Shown one piece after another: positions 34,242-44,699 of a stretch of 64,000 nucleotides of DNA. The stretch comes from Grifola frondosa. Lineage: Eukaryota; Basidiomycota; Agaricomycetes; Polyporales; Grifolaceae. A program made the position numbers and the translations under genes. The DNA is taken from contig LUGG01000020.1 in NCBI GenBank assembly GCA_001683735.1, forward strand, positions 558,001-622,000. Direction: 5' to 3'. Positions within the stretch are counted from its first letter, which is position 1. Each line of letters begins with the position of its first letter. The notes below the pieces were generated by a model. That model was not told where the DNA came from, did no database searches, and saw only the letters and a program-made list of their open reading frames with translations.

Positions 34242-35902
34242 ATGTCGAGATATCTCCAGCTGCTTTTCCTCGTCGCTGCTACTGTCCTGTTCCAATCTCC
34301 ATTGGCACGCTCGCACGACCATCAGATACCTCTGGACCTGAATATTGACGGTCAACAACAATCTGCAAGCACGGAAGGAGACTCGGAAACGTGGCTCAAG
34401 AAATATGGAAAGCAAATCGACCAAGTCTTCTCTGGTCCATTATCATTCTCTCATTTGCCATATTTCCGTTGCCTGGAAGATGTGAATGCACAGTTTGATA
34501 TCGCGCTGCTTGGCATGCCTTTTGATACAGCAGTGACATACCGTCCCGGGGCGCGATTTGGACCGTATGCTATCCGGTCAGGTAGCAGGAGACAGAGAGA
34601 CGTGCGTGGTTATACGCTGGCATGGAGAAACAACCCTTACGCGCAAGGCTCCAAAATTATTGATTGCGGTGATGTACGTCGATTTAACCTCCTCATGCAG
34701 ACTTGGTAGTCATCCTCCGACACCAGGTTCCTGTTAATCCATTCGACAATGCTCTGGCAGTCGACCAGATGGAAGTCGCGTACTCCACGCTCCTTGCCCG
34801 CCCGGTCGCGAGCAAAGACCTCGTCCGGCCTTCTGTCGTGCAAAAATTCGCGAAGGACGGCAAGGACCACCCAAGGATTATCAGGCATGCCTATTTTTAC
34901 TGGGGATTTTTCGCTGTGGAGGCTGAGCATTTCATTCAGTCTTGGCGGAGATCACACGATTGTGCTTCCGATCCTTCGTGCGCTTCACAAAGTATACGGG
35001 CCCATCTCAGTCATCCACTTCGACGCCCACTTGGACACATGGCCGTCCTACCCCGGTCAGACCTCCGAGCAATCACGCGTTACCCACGGCACCTTCTTCT
35101 ATCTCGCACAGGAAGAAGGACTTATGAGTAATACAAGCATTCACGCCGGAATCCGCTGCAAATTGGCGGTGCGTACTCTAATATGCGGTGCCGAACATGT
35201 CTGATTGCGGTTTTGTTCAGGGCGAGTCAGATCTCGAGAACGATGCGGCTGTCGGGTTCCAACTGATCTCAACGGATGATATCGACGACTTCGGCGTCGC
35301 AGAGATTATTCGGCGCATTCGCGCGCGCGTGTTGGAGATTCTCCCGTCTACCTGAGGTACGTGGGTTTGATATGTCTTCGTTTCCGTACATAGTGCTAAT
35401 AACAGTTCATAGCTTGGATATTGATGTCATCGGTAAATTTTATACGGTTATATTCCACGTCGTTACTGACATATTCTAACTTCAGACCCTGGATTGGCAC
35501 CGGCGAGTAAGTGTTATGCAGACATTTGAACAATGGCTCCTTTAACACATCCCTTACATAGCTGGAACTCCTGAGGCCGGGGGTTGGACAACACGTGAAG
35601 TCAAACGCATAATTCGCGGCCTTGCCGGTTTGAACTTTGTGTAAGCATTTACGGTTCTTTCTAATGATTTCGCCTCATATTTTACGAACTCGCAGAGGTG
35701 CGGATATCGTTGAAGTAGCGCCTGCCTACGACAATGGTAAGGACATATCCTGTATCTCCCGTTCCAAACCGACTAGTTTGTTTCAGCGGAGATCACAGGC
35801 ATCGCAGCCGCCGACATTGTGCATGACTTCTTGTCCATGCTCCTGGCGGAGGAACCGCCCAAAGCAAAGAGCACGTGGGTCTCGGCGAAGGATGAATTAT
35901 GA
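34242..35902 (+). CDS. Secreted agmatinase-family ureohydrolase
   Basis: Manganese enzyme of the arginase/agmatinase family that releases urea from agmatine or a related guanidino compound. The signal peptide is [20 protein letters not shown]. Exons 34242-34673, 34727-34884, 34940-35168 and 35221 onward. Mn-binding motifs: LGGDHT (34945), FDAHLDT (35020) and SLDIDVIDPGLAPATGTPEA, assembled over three short exons near 35410-35590. It continues [14 protein letters not shown] and [13 protein letters not shown] and ends SAKDEL at TGA 35900. The intron at 34885-34939 has a GC donor. One base is missing or extra near 35330-35335, before GDSPVYLS. The secreted form is common in wood-decay agaricomycetes. 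The final DEL with a preceding Lys resembles an ER-retention KDEL sequence. Confidence 0.84.
34885..34939 (+). other. GC-AG intron in agmatinase-family gene
   Basis: ATTATCAG|GCATGC ... TTCATTCAG|TCTTGGCGGAG gives the conserved II-S-LGGDHT join. No GT donor within reach leaves an intron of usable size. Confidence 0.65.
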
Positions 35903-36147
35903 AAAGCCACGAAGCAGCGGCCCAGTACGATATTGTCCAAACCACTCTCAAAAGAATTGTCAACACGGCTCTGATTGAGGTATTGATGTATCCTACGATG
36001 CACAAAGAAGTACCGAATAGTAGTACAAACGCATATGGGCATCACAGATGTAAGGACCAAGGGCAACACTAGGTGATCGAATAGTAAGCAAAAGGGAGCA
36101 AGTTGTCCGATATCAACAGAGAAGATCAAGTCCAAACGTCCGGGGCA
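35903..36147. terminator. Convergent 3' region, agmatinase / PalI
   Basis: About 245 bases between the stops of two convergent genes. Presumed polyadenylation sequences of both; no gene. Confidence 0.35.
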
Positions 36148-37967
36148 CTAGTGCTTCGCGCCCCAGGCGCCCGCTGGCTGCGACGTCGCCGCATCGTACA
36201 TTGGAGGGCTGTCAGAGTACGACTCATCACTGCGTTGTTCCTCGTGGATGGTTGATTGCACCACATTGGAATGTTGTGTTGCCCTCGGGCTGGCTGTGCT
36301 CGGTGCAGGAGAGACACTCGTGTTTATGGGTGCAGGTGAGGGGATGGTGTGGTATGTGGAGGTTGGGGAGGACGTGTATTGAGGGAAGTCAGCAGTAGCG
36401 TCAGGCACGACATTTGTGCCGTATCCCCCGCCGCCAAGGGTATAGTTCCGTTCAGGGGGAGATAGTGGGCGTACGTAGGCAGACTGGCCGCGGTACGGAT
36501 TATTGGTGGGGTTAGCGGAGGTGGATGGGCTGCTCGGATGCATGTAACCAGTGCTGTTATAGGTGTCAGGATTGAAGACAGGTTGTGAAGATGGTTGAGC
36601 AGTAAAGGGATCGCTGGTAGGCACGGAGTAATTCGTCTGATACGGTTGTGCAGCAGTAGAGTGATCTATGTATAATAATCAGTCCAGGAAAGCCCCGGAA
36701 TCATAGAATGATATGCATACATGACGATCCGCCACCTGTATGTCCATAGACGTTACTCGTTGTAGTGGGCTGTTGTTGGTGGCCATATTGGCCGTATTGG
36801 CCGTACTGTCTGCTCGTTGCAGCAACAGCACCAGCCGCGGCAGCGGGAGCATTGTTGTAGGAATAGGTCGACGCCGCATACCCAGAAGCACTTTGAGTAT
36901 GCGCACTTCCTTGCCTCGTAGGAGGATATGCGTTCGCAGGTGTGGAGGGTGAAGCATTATAGTACGCATCGACCGCACGGGTCCCTGGTGGCGCCTGCGA
37001 GTATCCTCCAGAATAGCTTGATTGTGACTGCATACCACGTCTGGCATAAGCCGACGTCCCAGCACCAACGCCTGCGGCACCCACAGCCGCCTGGGAATTG
37101 TACGGCAATTTGATCGCCGTCCTCGATATATTCTTCAGACTTCCTCGTCAGTGGCGTCTGCTCGGATTCTTGGAATGCGGGCAGACCTATTCCCCCTGCT
37201 TCTGCCGTGCCTTCCTGTCCGCTTCAGCCTTGACAGCGTCAAGACGCATCTGCTCAGCGAAGCCGTTTTCTGCACCAGGGCCATCCTTATTCTGCCAATC
37301 GCGATCGCGAGGCCGCCTGCGGATGCAACATCTGCCCAATCCATAGAAGCATCCCGCAAAGAAGAGACATATCCATGCGGCGAGCGTCAGCCAGATGCCG
37401 ATACCCATGGTGGCAGAGCCGCCCGACACACTATTGATGCGAGATTTGGTGAGGAAGAACAGGACAAGGTCAAAGATAAATGCGATCATGGCGACGGCCG
37501 CTGCGAAGCCTGAAACGAATGTGCTACAGTATGCCATGGACATCTCACGGACGTGAGCCAAGAGCCCAAAGATGGCGGAAATTCCTGCAAGGATAAGGGC
37601 AACGATGTGGAGGACAAGGGCATATGTTATCCATTTAACGAGGACGGTCGGAATTTGTATCGCCGTGTTGTCCCCAAGAGTGCATTTATGTCTAGCAAGC
37701 AAGTTATAGGAATACTGACTACAAATGCGATGAGACCAACCAAGTTGATAACCAACAGATGCTTTCGAGCAAGTCGTGCCTTTGATAGTTCCATACAGTA
37801 TCCAAGAGTGCCAAATGTAATGGAGCCATTGACACCCTCGACACTGAGAGAAGCTTTCAGGAAGTAGACGGATTTCAAGAAGGGCACAGAGAAGGATACG
37901 ACTGCAAGAAGGCCGGTTGCAACGAGCGTGATGAGGAACCGGGGGTAGCAGGGCGTATGATGCCCAT
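36148..37967 (-). CDS. PalI/Rim9-type pH-response membrane protein
   Basis: SUR7/PalI family four-span protein that assists the PalH/Rim21 ambient pH sensor at the plasma membrane. Starts MGIIRPATPG at 37967. FLITLVATGLLAVVSFSVP is span 1, followed by the extracellular loop with GYCMELS and TTCSKASVGY. Spans 2-4 are WITYALVLHIVALILAG, FVSGFAAAVAMIAFIFDLVL and GIGIWLTLAAWICLFFAG, then a basic RCCIRRRPRDRDW. A long Tyr/Pro/Gln/Ser-rich cytoplasmic tail follows (YGQYGQYGHQQQP, YNNAPAAAAGAVAA), ending GAWGAKH at 36148. One-base breaks near 37940 (within PGFLI) and 37780 (before GTTCSK) look like errors, since both sides are conserved. Confidence 0.8.
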
Positions 37968-38309
37968 CGTCGGGATGTAGATATGAGATGTGTGGGATGC
38001 TGGGGGAATAGTATTTGAGGGGACTGCGGCTGGGCTGTCCAGCAGAACGCAACTGCTAAGACCACGGCTAAGGCGGTGCCAATATCCCCGTGACAACCGT
38101 CACACCACGTCACGCGACGCGACAGTCGGGTGCGACTGCACCGCGTAACGGCGCGCTGTGTTGCACACTGCCCTTGTGTTGCACAGCGGGTGAGGTGATG
38201 TCCACTGCCAGTCTCGAGCTGTCTCAAGCAGCCTTCCTGGTTTCAAATACACTCGCAGAACATACAAAGCTTCAGTCGTCTCCCGCTATCCCATACTGCC
38301 CGACACCAC
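37968..38309. other. Intergenic, PalI 5' side / GNAT 3' side
   Basis: About 340 bases between two minus-strand genes. Contains a GC-rich ACGCGACGCGACAG stretch near 38111 and two similar TGTGTTGCACA(C/G) motifs near 38157-38180. Presumed PalI promoter; no gene. Confidence 0.35.
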
Positions 38310-39090
38310 CTATTTCCTCTCCCACTGTGGACATTCATTCCCTCTATCGTCACACCGAAATTAGTCACCTTGACAAATTCAACCGTCTTTTCCATGGCGA
38401 ACCCATTCTTCTCGAATACACGAACGCTGCCAATGTTGCCCTTAAAGGTTTCGACGCGTATACGACGCACCCCCATGCGAGGAATTGCCCATTCCTGCAT
38501 GATCGTCCCCACAGCAAGACTCATGATCCCTTGACCATGGTGAGAAGCTGCGAGATAGTCTGTCGTCCTGTTCAGCACGTCGCGATTCAGTGGTGAATAG
38601 AGAAATAACGGACCTCCCCAACACCAAACAATCCCGGGGTCTCCGGTCTCTTCTCTGCATTCTCCCTGCACAACCGTTCCCTCTCCTGCCAATCCCTGAC
38701 GTCCGGGTATCCACAACGATCCAGAGTGAGCTCTCCTAAGTACACCTCCGACCCGTCATCCTTCACTTCTCGGATCATTCGTACCGGGCACGCATTCATG
38801 AGTCTTGGCGGCCCTTCAGGATCCTCTTTACTAGCCAACTCCAGTTCCTGGAGTATCGCATCGGTGTCCCTTTTAATTCTGGTCAACCATTCCTCCGCAT
38901 GCGAACGGAAGTAAGGATACGGGGGTGAATCAAGCCATCGACAGACAGGAGGGTCGTTGAGTATTGAGACGATGGACAGAGCATCGCTCATGCGAGGAGG
39001 GGTTATAATGATGTTCTCCCGCGGACTAGGAAGGCGCAAGAATGGCTCGCCAGTGTCAGGGTTGAGTTGTAACGGGTGATAATGCTGCAT
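38310..39090 (-). CDS. GNAT-family N-acetyltransferase
   Basis: Acetyl-CoA-dependent transferase of the RimJ/RimL type. Starts MQHYHPLQLNPDTGEPFLRL at 39090. The first exon carries SDALSIVSILNDPPVCRWLD, SPPYPYFRSHAEEWL and VYLGELTLDR. After an intron (about 38563-38620) the acetyl-CoA loop HHGQGIMSLAVGTIMQEW appears, then RIRVETFKGNIGSVRVFEKNGF and TVEFVK. The natural end is probably a short last exon reading WERK and stopping at 38310; without that splice the frame runs on to 38243. Substrate not predictable. Confidence 0.72.
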
Positions 39091-39578
39091 GGCGGAATGG
39101 TCTAGAGATCCAATTGCACGGCCAGAATTAACAGGCTTCAGCGCGGTTTGAGTCAAGTTGCACCGAGTCAAACAAAAGCGATATTAAAGCGCTTCGGCAT
39201 GCGTGGGTTCTTGTATCGTAAACGAAGGACCGACTAGTCCCAGGGACAGCTTTCAACGAGAAAATAGGGCGAGACATGGTCGAGAGCACAGGAGTAGACA
39301 GGCCATAGAAATACTTTTGCGAAGGTGGCCAGACTAATTGGTTTTGCGCGTTGGAAGAAAGCGAGACTTGAAGCTGTACGACAAGTATTGCGAGGGAGAA
39401 GAGACCTGCCCTAAACAAATCGATAAGCCGAAGTTCCAGGCAAAAGTTTGCTAACTCACATCAAGTTTTGCGGCCCTGGTGTGCTTGCTGCGACTCATCT
39501 CCCCTTCATATCGCGACGCCGTCTCAGGAGTCGCTCATACAACACCTTGTTCCTTTCCCTCTGTAGAAGCTAGTCACC
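39091..39578. promoter_or_regulatory. Divergent promoter, GNAT / eEF2
   Basis: About 490 bases between divergent starts. A CT-rich stretch (TTCCTTTCCCTCTGTAG) lies just before the eEF2 ATG, as expected for a strongly expressed fungal gene. No gene. Confidence 0.45.
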
Positions 39579-42500
39579 ATGGTGTGCGTATCCTTCGCTT
39601 TCATGATCCTATATTTTCATTCTCATGACTTTTTTATTTATGCAGTAACTTCACCGTCGGTGAGTTTGGTCGCTGCTCACCCTGCGCCTTGGCAAACGAA
39701 TACTCAGTATTTTCTGCTGTGTAGACCAGGTCCGGGCCCTGATGGACAAGCCCACCAACATCCGTAACATGAGTGTCATCGCTCACGGTATGTTTTTCCC
39801 CTTCGATCTACATTGTAATCGGTGGCTTACAGGGGCATCCCAGTCGACCACGGAAAGTCGACGCTCACGGATTCGCTCGTCTCCAAGGCTGGTATTATCG
39901 CCGGCTCCAAAGCGGGTGACATGCGTTTCACCGATACGCGAGAAGATGAAAAGGAGCGTGGTATTACCATTAAATCCACAGCTATCTCCATGTACTTTGA
40001 GGTCGACAAGGAGGACATCAGCGCAATCAAGCAGAAAACTGAGGGTGAGCACAACGTGTAGTCTACCCGCCGCATTTATCTGATAAATCATTGTCTGTAG
40101 GCACCGAGTTCTTGATTAACTTGATCGATTCCCCGGGGCACGTTGATTTCTCTTCTGAAGTCACTGCCGCACTCCGTGTCACCGATGGTGCTCTTGTTGT
40201 CGTCGACTGTGTGGAGGGCGTCTGCGTGCAGACCGAGACTGTACTGCGTCAGGCCCTGACCGAGCGTATCAAGCCCGTCGTCATCATCAACAAGGTTGAC
40301 CGTGCTCTCCTTGAGCTCCAGGTCGACAAGGAAGAGCTCTTCCAGTCGTTCCGCCGCACGATCGAGAACGTGAACGTGATTATCTCCACTTACCACGACG
40401 TCGCCCTCGGCGATGTACAAGTCTACCCCGAAAAGGGCACCGTTGCCTTTGGTTCTGGTCTTCACGGTTGGGGTTTCACTCTCCGCCAGTTCGCCAACCG
40501 CTACTCGAAGAAGTTCGGTGTTGACAAGGAGAAGATGATGGCCAAGCTTTGGGGTGACAACTTCTTCAACCCTCACACGCGCAAATGGTCGTCGAAGAAC
40601 GTTGATGCCGATGGCAAGCCCCTCGAGCGTGCGTTCAACATGTTCGTCCTCGATCCCATCTTTAAGGTCTTCGATGCCGTCATGAACTTCAAGAAGGATG
40701 CCATTGGCCCCATGCTCGAGAAGCTCGACGTCAAGCTCGCTCAGGATGAGCGTGAGCTTGAGGGTAAGGCCCTCCTCAAGGTCATCATGCGCAAATTCCT
40801 TCCCGCTGGTGACTCCCTCCTGGAGATGATTGTCATCAACCTCCCCTCTCCCGCAACCGCTCAGCGTTACCGTGTGGAGACCCTTTATGAGGGGCCCATG
40901 GACGATGAGTCCGCTATTGGTATCCGTGACTGTGACCCTAAGGGTCCCCTCGTCCTCTACGTCTCGAAGATGGTGCCGACGTCCGATAAGGGGCGATTCT
41001 ATGCTTTCGGTCGTGTCTTCTCCGGTACGGTTCGTGCAGGCCCGAAGATTCGTATTCAGGGCCCCAATTATGTCCCGGGCAAGAAGGAAGACCTGTTCAT
41101 CAAGTCCGTGCAGCGCACCGTCCTTATGATGGGTCGTTACGTTGAGCCCATCGAGGACTGCCCTGCTGGTAACATCGTTGGTCTCGTCGGTATCGACCAG
41201 TTCCTCCTTAAGAGCGGTACTCTCACCACCTCCGAGACGGCGCACAACATGAAGGTCATGAGGTTCTCCGTGTCCCCCGTCGTCCAGGTCGCTGTCGAGG
41301 TGAAGAACGCCGCGGATCTCCCCAAGCTCGTCGAAGGTCTCAAGCGTCTCTCGAAGTCCGATCCCTGTGTCCAGGCGTGGATTTCAGAGAGCGGTGAGCA
41401 CATCATCGCTGGTGCTGGTGAACTCCACTTGGAGATTTGCTTGAAGGTACATTTCGTCCACTGAATTACAGCAGGATTCTGATAGATGCCTATGTTTTAG
41501 GATCTCCAAGAGGATCACGCTGGTGTCCCCCTCAAAGTCTCTGATCCCGTCGTCCCTTACCGTGAGACTGTCAAGGCCGAGTCATCGATTGTCGCTCTGT
41601 CGAAATCGCAGAACAAGCACAATCGTCTCTTCGTCAAGGCGATGCCGATGGAGGAGAGCTCACGCTTGCGATTGAGAGCGGAAAGGTCAGCGCTCGTGAC
41701 GATTACAAGCTTCGTGCGCGTGTTATGGCGGACGAGTTCGGTTGGGACGTCACCGATGCGCGGAAAATCTGGTGTTTCGGCCCCGAAACGAGCGGCCCCA
41801 ACTTGCTCGTCGATGTCACCAAGGGTGTGCAGTACCTGAACGAAATCAAGGATTCGTGCATTGCTGCATTCCAGTGGGCGACGAAGGAGGGTGTCTGCGC
41901 CGAGGAGAACATGCGTGGTGTCCGGTTCAACATCCTCGATGTTACGGTATGTTTGTCCGGCGGTCAAGGGATGTTGGGGACTGACAGACGTGTCGGACGT
42001 AGCTGCACACCGATGCCATCCATCGTGGTGGAGGTCAGATCATCCCCACTTGCCGTCGTGTCTGCTACGCCGCGTGCTTGCTCGCCACCCCCGGTCTCCA
42101 GGAGCCTGTCTACCTCGGTATGCACATCCATGCATTGTCATCGTTATATTTTTCACTCATTGTGACACCGCGCAGTTGAGATCCAGTGCCCTGAGAACGC
42201 TATTGGCGGTATCTACAGTGTGCTCAACAAGCGTCGTGGCCAGGTCTACAGCGAAGAGCAGAGAATCGGCACGCCGATGTTCACTGTTAAGGCGTACCTG
42301 CCCGTTATGGAGTCGTTCGGCTTCAACGGCGAGCTCCGTTCGCAGACGGGTGGACAGGCGTTCCCCCAGAGTGTGTTCGATCACTGGGAGTTGATGAACG
42401 GATGTAAGTTGTATCGCATGATTTTTGCATTGCGGAGGCTTGATATTGATGTTCTTTCTAGCTCCTCTGGACAAGGGCAGCAAGATCGAGGAGCTTGTAA

Positions 42501-42629
42501 GGAATATTCGTATCCGCAAGGGTCTCAAGGTTTGTTGCTCATTCCGATCGCGCGATGGCTCAGTGTTGACTTCTGATATTCCTGCAGCCCGACATTCCTT
42601 CCCTCGATACCTACTACGACAAGCTCTGA
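39579..42629 (+). CDS. EFT1: Translation elongation factor 2 (eEF2)
   Basis: GTPase that moves tRNA and mRNA through the ribosome. Ten exons: 39579-39583 (only ATGGT), 39646-39659 (14 nt), 39725-39787, 39844-40044, 40101-41446, 41501-41946, 42003-42117, 42176-42403, 42462-42529, 42588-42629. G motifs: AHVDHGKST (split by an intron), [16 protein letters not shown] and NKVD. The diphthamide loop DAIHRGGGQ is in exon 7, and the C-terminus is SLDTYYDKL. The exons sum to 2528 bases, one short of the 843 codons (842 residues plus stop) typical of eEF2. The missing base is at 41651-41656 (ATGGAGGA.GAGCTC). Since eEF2 is essential and otherwise perfect, this is best explained as a sequence error. The smooth C-rich codon choice (GTC, AAG, CTC) fits high expression. 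Confidence 0.95.
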
Positions 42630-42877
42630 GGAGAGGTTTACAGAAGTATCTCGTGCCAATGTGCCACCGTGTCTTATCAGTGTCTGTTGTCCCTTGTTAG
42701 CCCTCCATACATTTGTTGTACGCTCGTGATGATCATTCGAATGCATTTCCCTCTATCTATCTTTCTTGACATGAAAGATATAATGTAGCTTTACTAGAAA
42801 CGTTGGGTGTGTAGACGTTGTGACTTCGCGGAAGCGATCGATTGAGTTCCGCATGACATGTCGGACGCGAAGGCATG
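42630..42877. terminator. eEF2 3' flank
   Basis: Non-coding sequence after eEF2. It includes a small palindrome TTTCTTGACATGAAAGA near 42760. No gene. Confidence 0.35.
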
Positions 42878-43735
42878 TGGCTTGACTCGGACCTAGTCTC
42901 GGAACCAGCCGTTCTACCCTATCGGACCTCCAATCGGAGAGCGAAAAACATCAGCACGGGTCCGGGGTAGAACATCTGGTGAATTTGGTATAGAGAGGGG
43001 GGGGTTGTCACATTCACGTGCTCTTCGACGCGTCTGATGCATATGTTTACGTGCTGCAATCTCAGGTTTCTGCTGTGTTCCCGCCCCTTCTGGTCTATAT
43101 ATCTCATCAAAATTAGCACTCCTACGACACTCTGCAAATCCCCTTTCTTCTCTGGCACAACTGTTTATACTTCTGTGAACCTTCTTGGTTGCTTTAAGCT
43201 AGCATCCAATTCTGGGCTGTTCCATGAGCAAGTTATGTTTATTCTTGCAACCTCTGCACTCCAAGTCAGCGGGGATGATGTGCATGCCATCGGGGTCAAG
43301 ATTGAGGAAGTTGATGAATGAGTGGAAGTTCCGCAAAGGTCATGCATGCTGCATTTGCTGGCGGCACTGTGCCACTGTGAGCAGTTGGGAGACATACAGC
43401 ACTGAAGCGGTCCAGGATGCGAAAAGTGTGTGGAGTGTTTCGGGCATGCTAGTATACTAAATATATTTTTTTCTATGTATTTTCAGCCGACTTTTGCCAT
43501 GAGGAATGGAGGAAACATGTGCTATGTTGAGGGAGATAATGCGCACTTGACACAACAAGTCACAAGCATGATGAACCCCCCCCCCCCCTATACCAAATTC
43601 ACCAAATGGTATAGGGTGTGTCCGTGCTGCTGTTTTTCGCTCTCCGGTTTGAACTTCGAAGGGGGAGCACGTGATCCCGGTGGCACGCTCACATCCTATA
43701 CCATCTGGTTACGAGACTAACTCGGACCATTATGT
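42878..43735. mobile_element. Long-inverted-repeat element, about 0.85 kb
   Basis: Two imperfect inverted arms of about 120-150 bases face each other. The left arm (42880-43005) contains TCGGAGAGCGAAAAACA, TGGTGAATTTGGTATAG and a G-run. The right arm (43573-43735) has a C-run, CTATACCAAATTCACCA, TGTTTTTCGCTCTCCG and GGTTACGAGACTAACTCGG. About 570 bases lie between, with no clear coding frame. It has the layout of a non-autonomous DNA transposon or foldback element. Target duplication not identified. It marks the boundary between genes and the repeat-rich part. Confidence 0.6.
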
Positions 43736-43964
43736 CACCAAGGAGCTCCCGAAGGTAAACTGCAGCACATCAACGCTGCTCCGCCACACTTGCTACCAAG
43801 GGCAAGTCCAAGGACACCAATATCAAGGCTGTTGCACATCAGGCAATGCTGAGTCTCATCACATACAAGTGGCATCAGCTCGGCGACTATGTGCAACCAT
43901 TCGGTGCTTCGGAACCACGGACAACTATAGCACACAGATTGTAAGTAACTCATCTACCTGTCAC

Positions 43965-44330
43965 CGAGGAGAAAACCCCATGTTTTCACCGAGGATATTG
44001 TGGAAACATGGTAGATTTTGATTGAATAAGTTCAGTGAAATGTCAGTGAAAAAATCATAATATTATTCAAGATATCATTGCAATGTGTTTAAAAAGCATT
44101 CTGACTATTTCACTCAGACACACACAAAATTATATCTTCAGATATATTCCAATTGTAGTCATTATTCTCATGTTAGAAATATGTTGATTATACTCAGAAT
44201 GTGACCATCATGTTTGCTGAACAGACATTGTGAAAACATCTGAAATGTTATCAAGATGTTATCAAGAATTTGGAAAATATTGAATACTATTTTCAATGTT
44301 TTCATGATGTGCTCATTTGGAAACACATTT
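43965..44330 (+). repeat. Inverted-repeat family, left part (interrupted by Copia)
   Basis: Starts GAGGAGAAAACCCCATG. Its interior (44080-44320) is the reverse complement of about 54000-54250, sharing CTTGATAACATCTTGATAA and CAACATATTTCTAACAT. The Copia element at 44331-49854 inserted in it; sequence resumes at 49860. A matching terminus in the opposite sense (GGATTTTCTCCTCAG) is at about 51120-51136, so 43965-44330 plus 49860-51140 may be one older element. Confidence 0.5.
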
Positions 44331-44694
44331 TGTAAACAAGCAAGCTGGACGATAATGTACTAGTGAGGTTGCACGTAATAGCGACACACTTCAGCTGTGA
44401 TGAACGGGAGCAAACAGCTAGTATTAAGTACCTAGTGAGGTTGTGCATAATAGCGACTACAACCATGTAAGTGCAACGAAAATGTAACAATGGGTATGTA
44501 GGATGTACCATGCTTCAGCTGTGATGAACAGGAGCAAACAGCTGAAGTGCAACTCAACACAACGGACAGTATATGTGAGCGATCGGTCTCTAGGATAGGT
44601 GTCCGAAAAAGGAAAAGCATATGTACCAGAAATATCTGCCTCTGCCTCCCGACAATCTAGGCATGCAGCTACGTACCATGCTGAAACTCCAACA
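44331..44694 (-). repeat. Copia 3' LTR, 364 bp, internally duplicated
   Basis: Matches the 240-bp LTR at 49615-49854 but is 124 bases longer. The extra comes from a repeat of the segment starting TAGTGAGGTTG...AATAGCGAC and the segment CTTCAGCTGTGATGAAC(A/G)GGAGCAAACAGCT, each present twice between 44358 and 44545. It begins TGTAAACAAGC and ends CTCCAACA on the + strand. Confidence 0.8.
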
Positions 44695-44699
44695 CTCCC

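Noticed and set aside
37187..38227. Single 346-codon minus-strand frame taken as one exon of PalI
   Set aside because: The last part (37187-37790) is truly PalI spans 2-4, but the upstream portion runs through the first exon in the wrong frame and past the true ATG at 37967, so it is not one protein.
40088..41245. 385-codon open frame on the minus strand opposite eEF2
   Set aside because: It is the mirror of the highly biased eEF2 coding sequence and has no recognisable domain; the plus-strand eEF2 explains the region fully.
1..43000. Possible secondary-metabolite or defence gene cluster
   Set aside because: No polyketide synthase, non-ribosomal peptide synthetase, terpene cyclase, P450 set, transporter group or cluster regulator is present; the genes are mostly unrelated housekeeping functions.
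43571..43589. C-run and matching G-run as a possible telomere or assembly gap
   Set aside because: They are the inner ends of the two inverted arms of the element at 42878-43735 and contain no telomere-type repeat.
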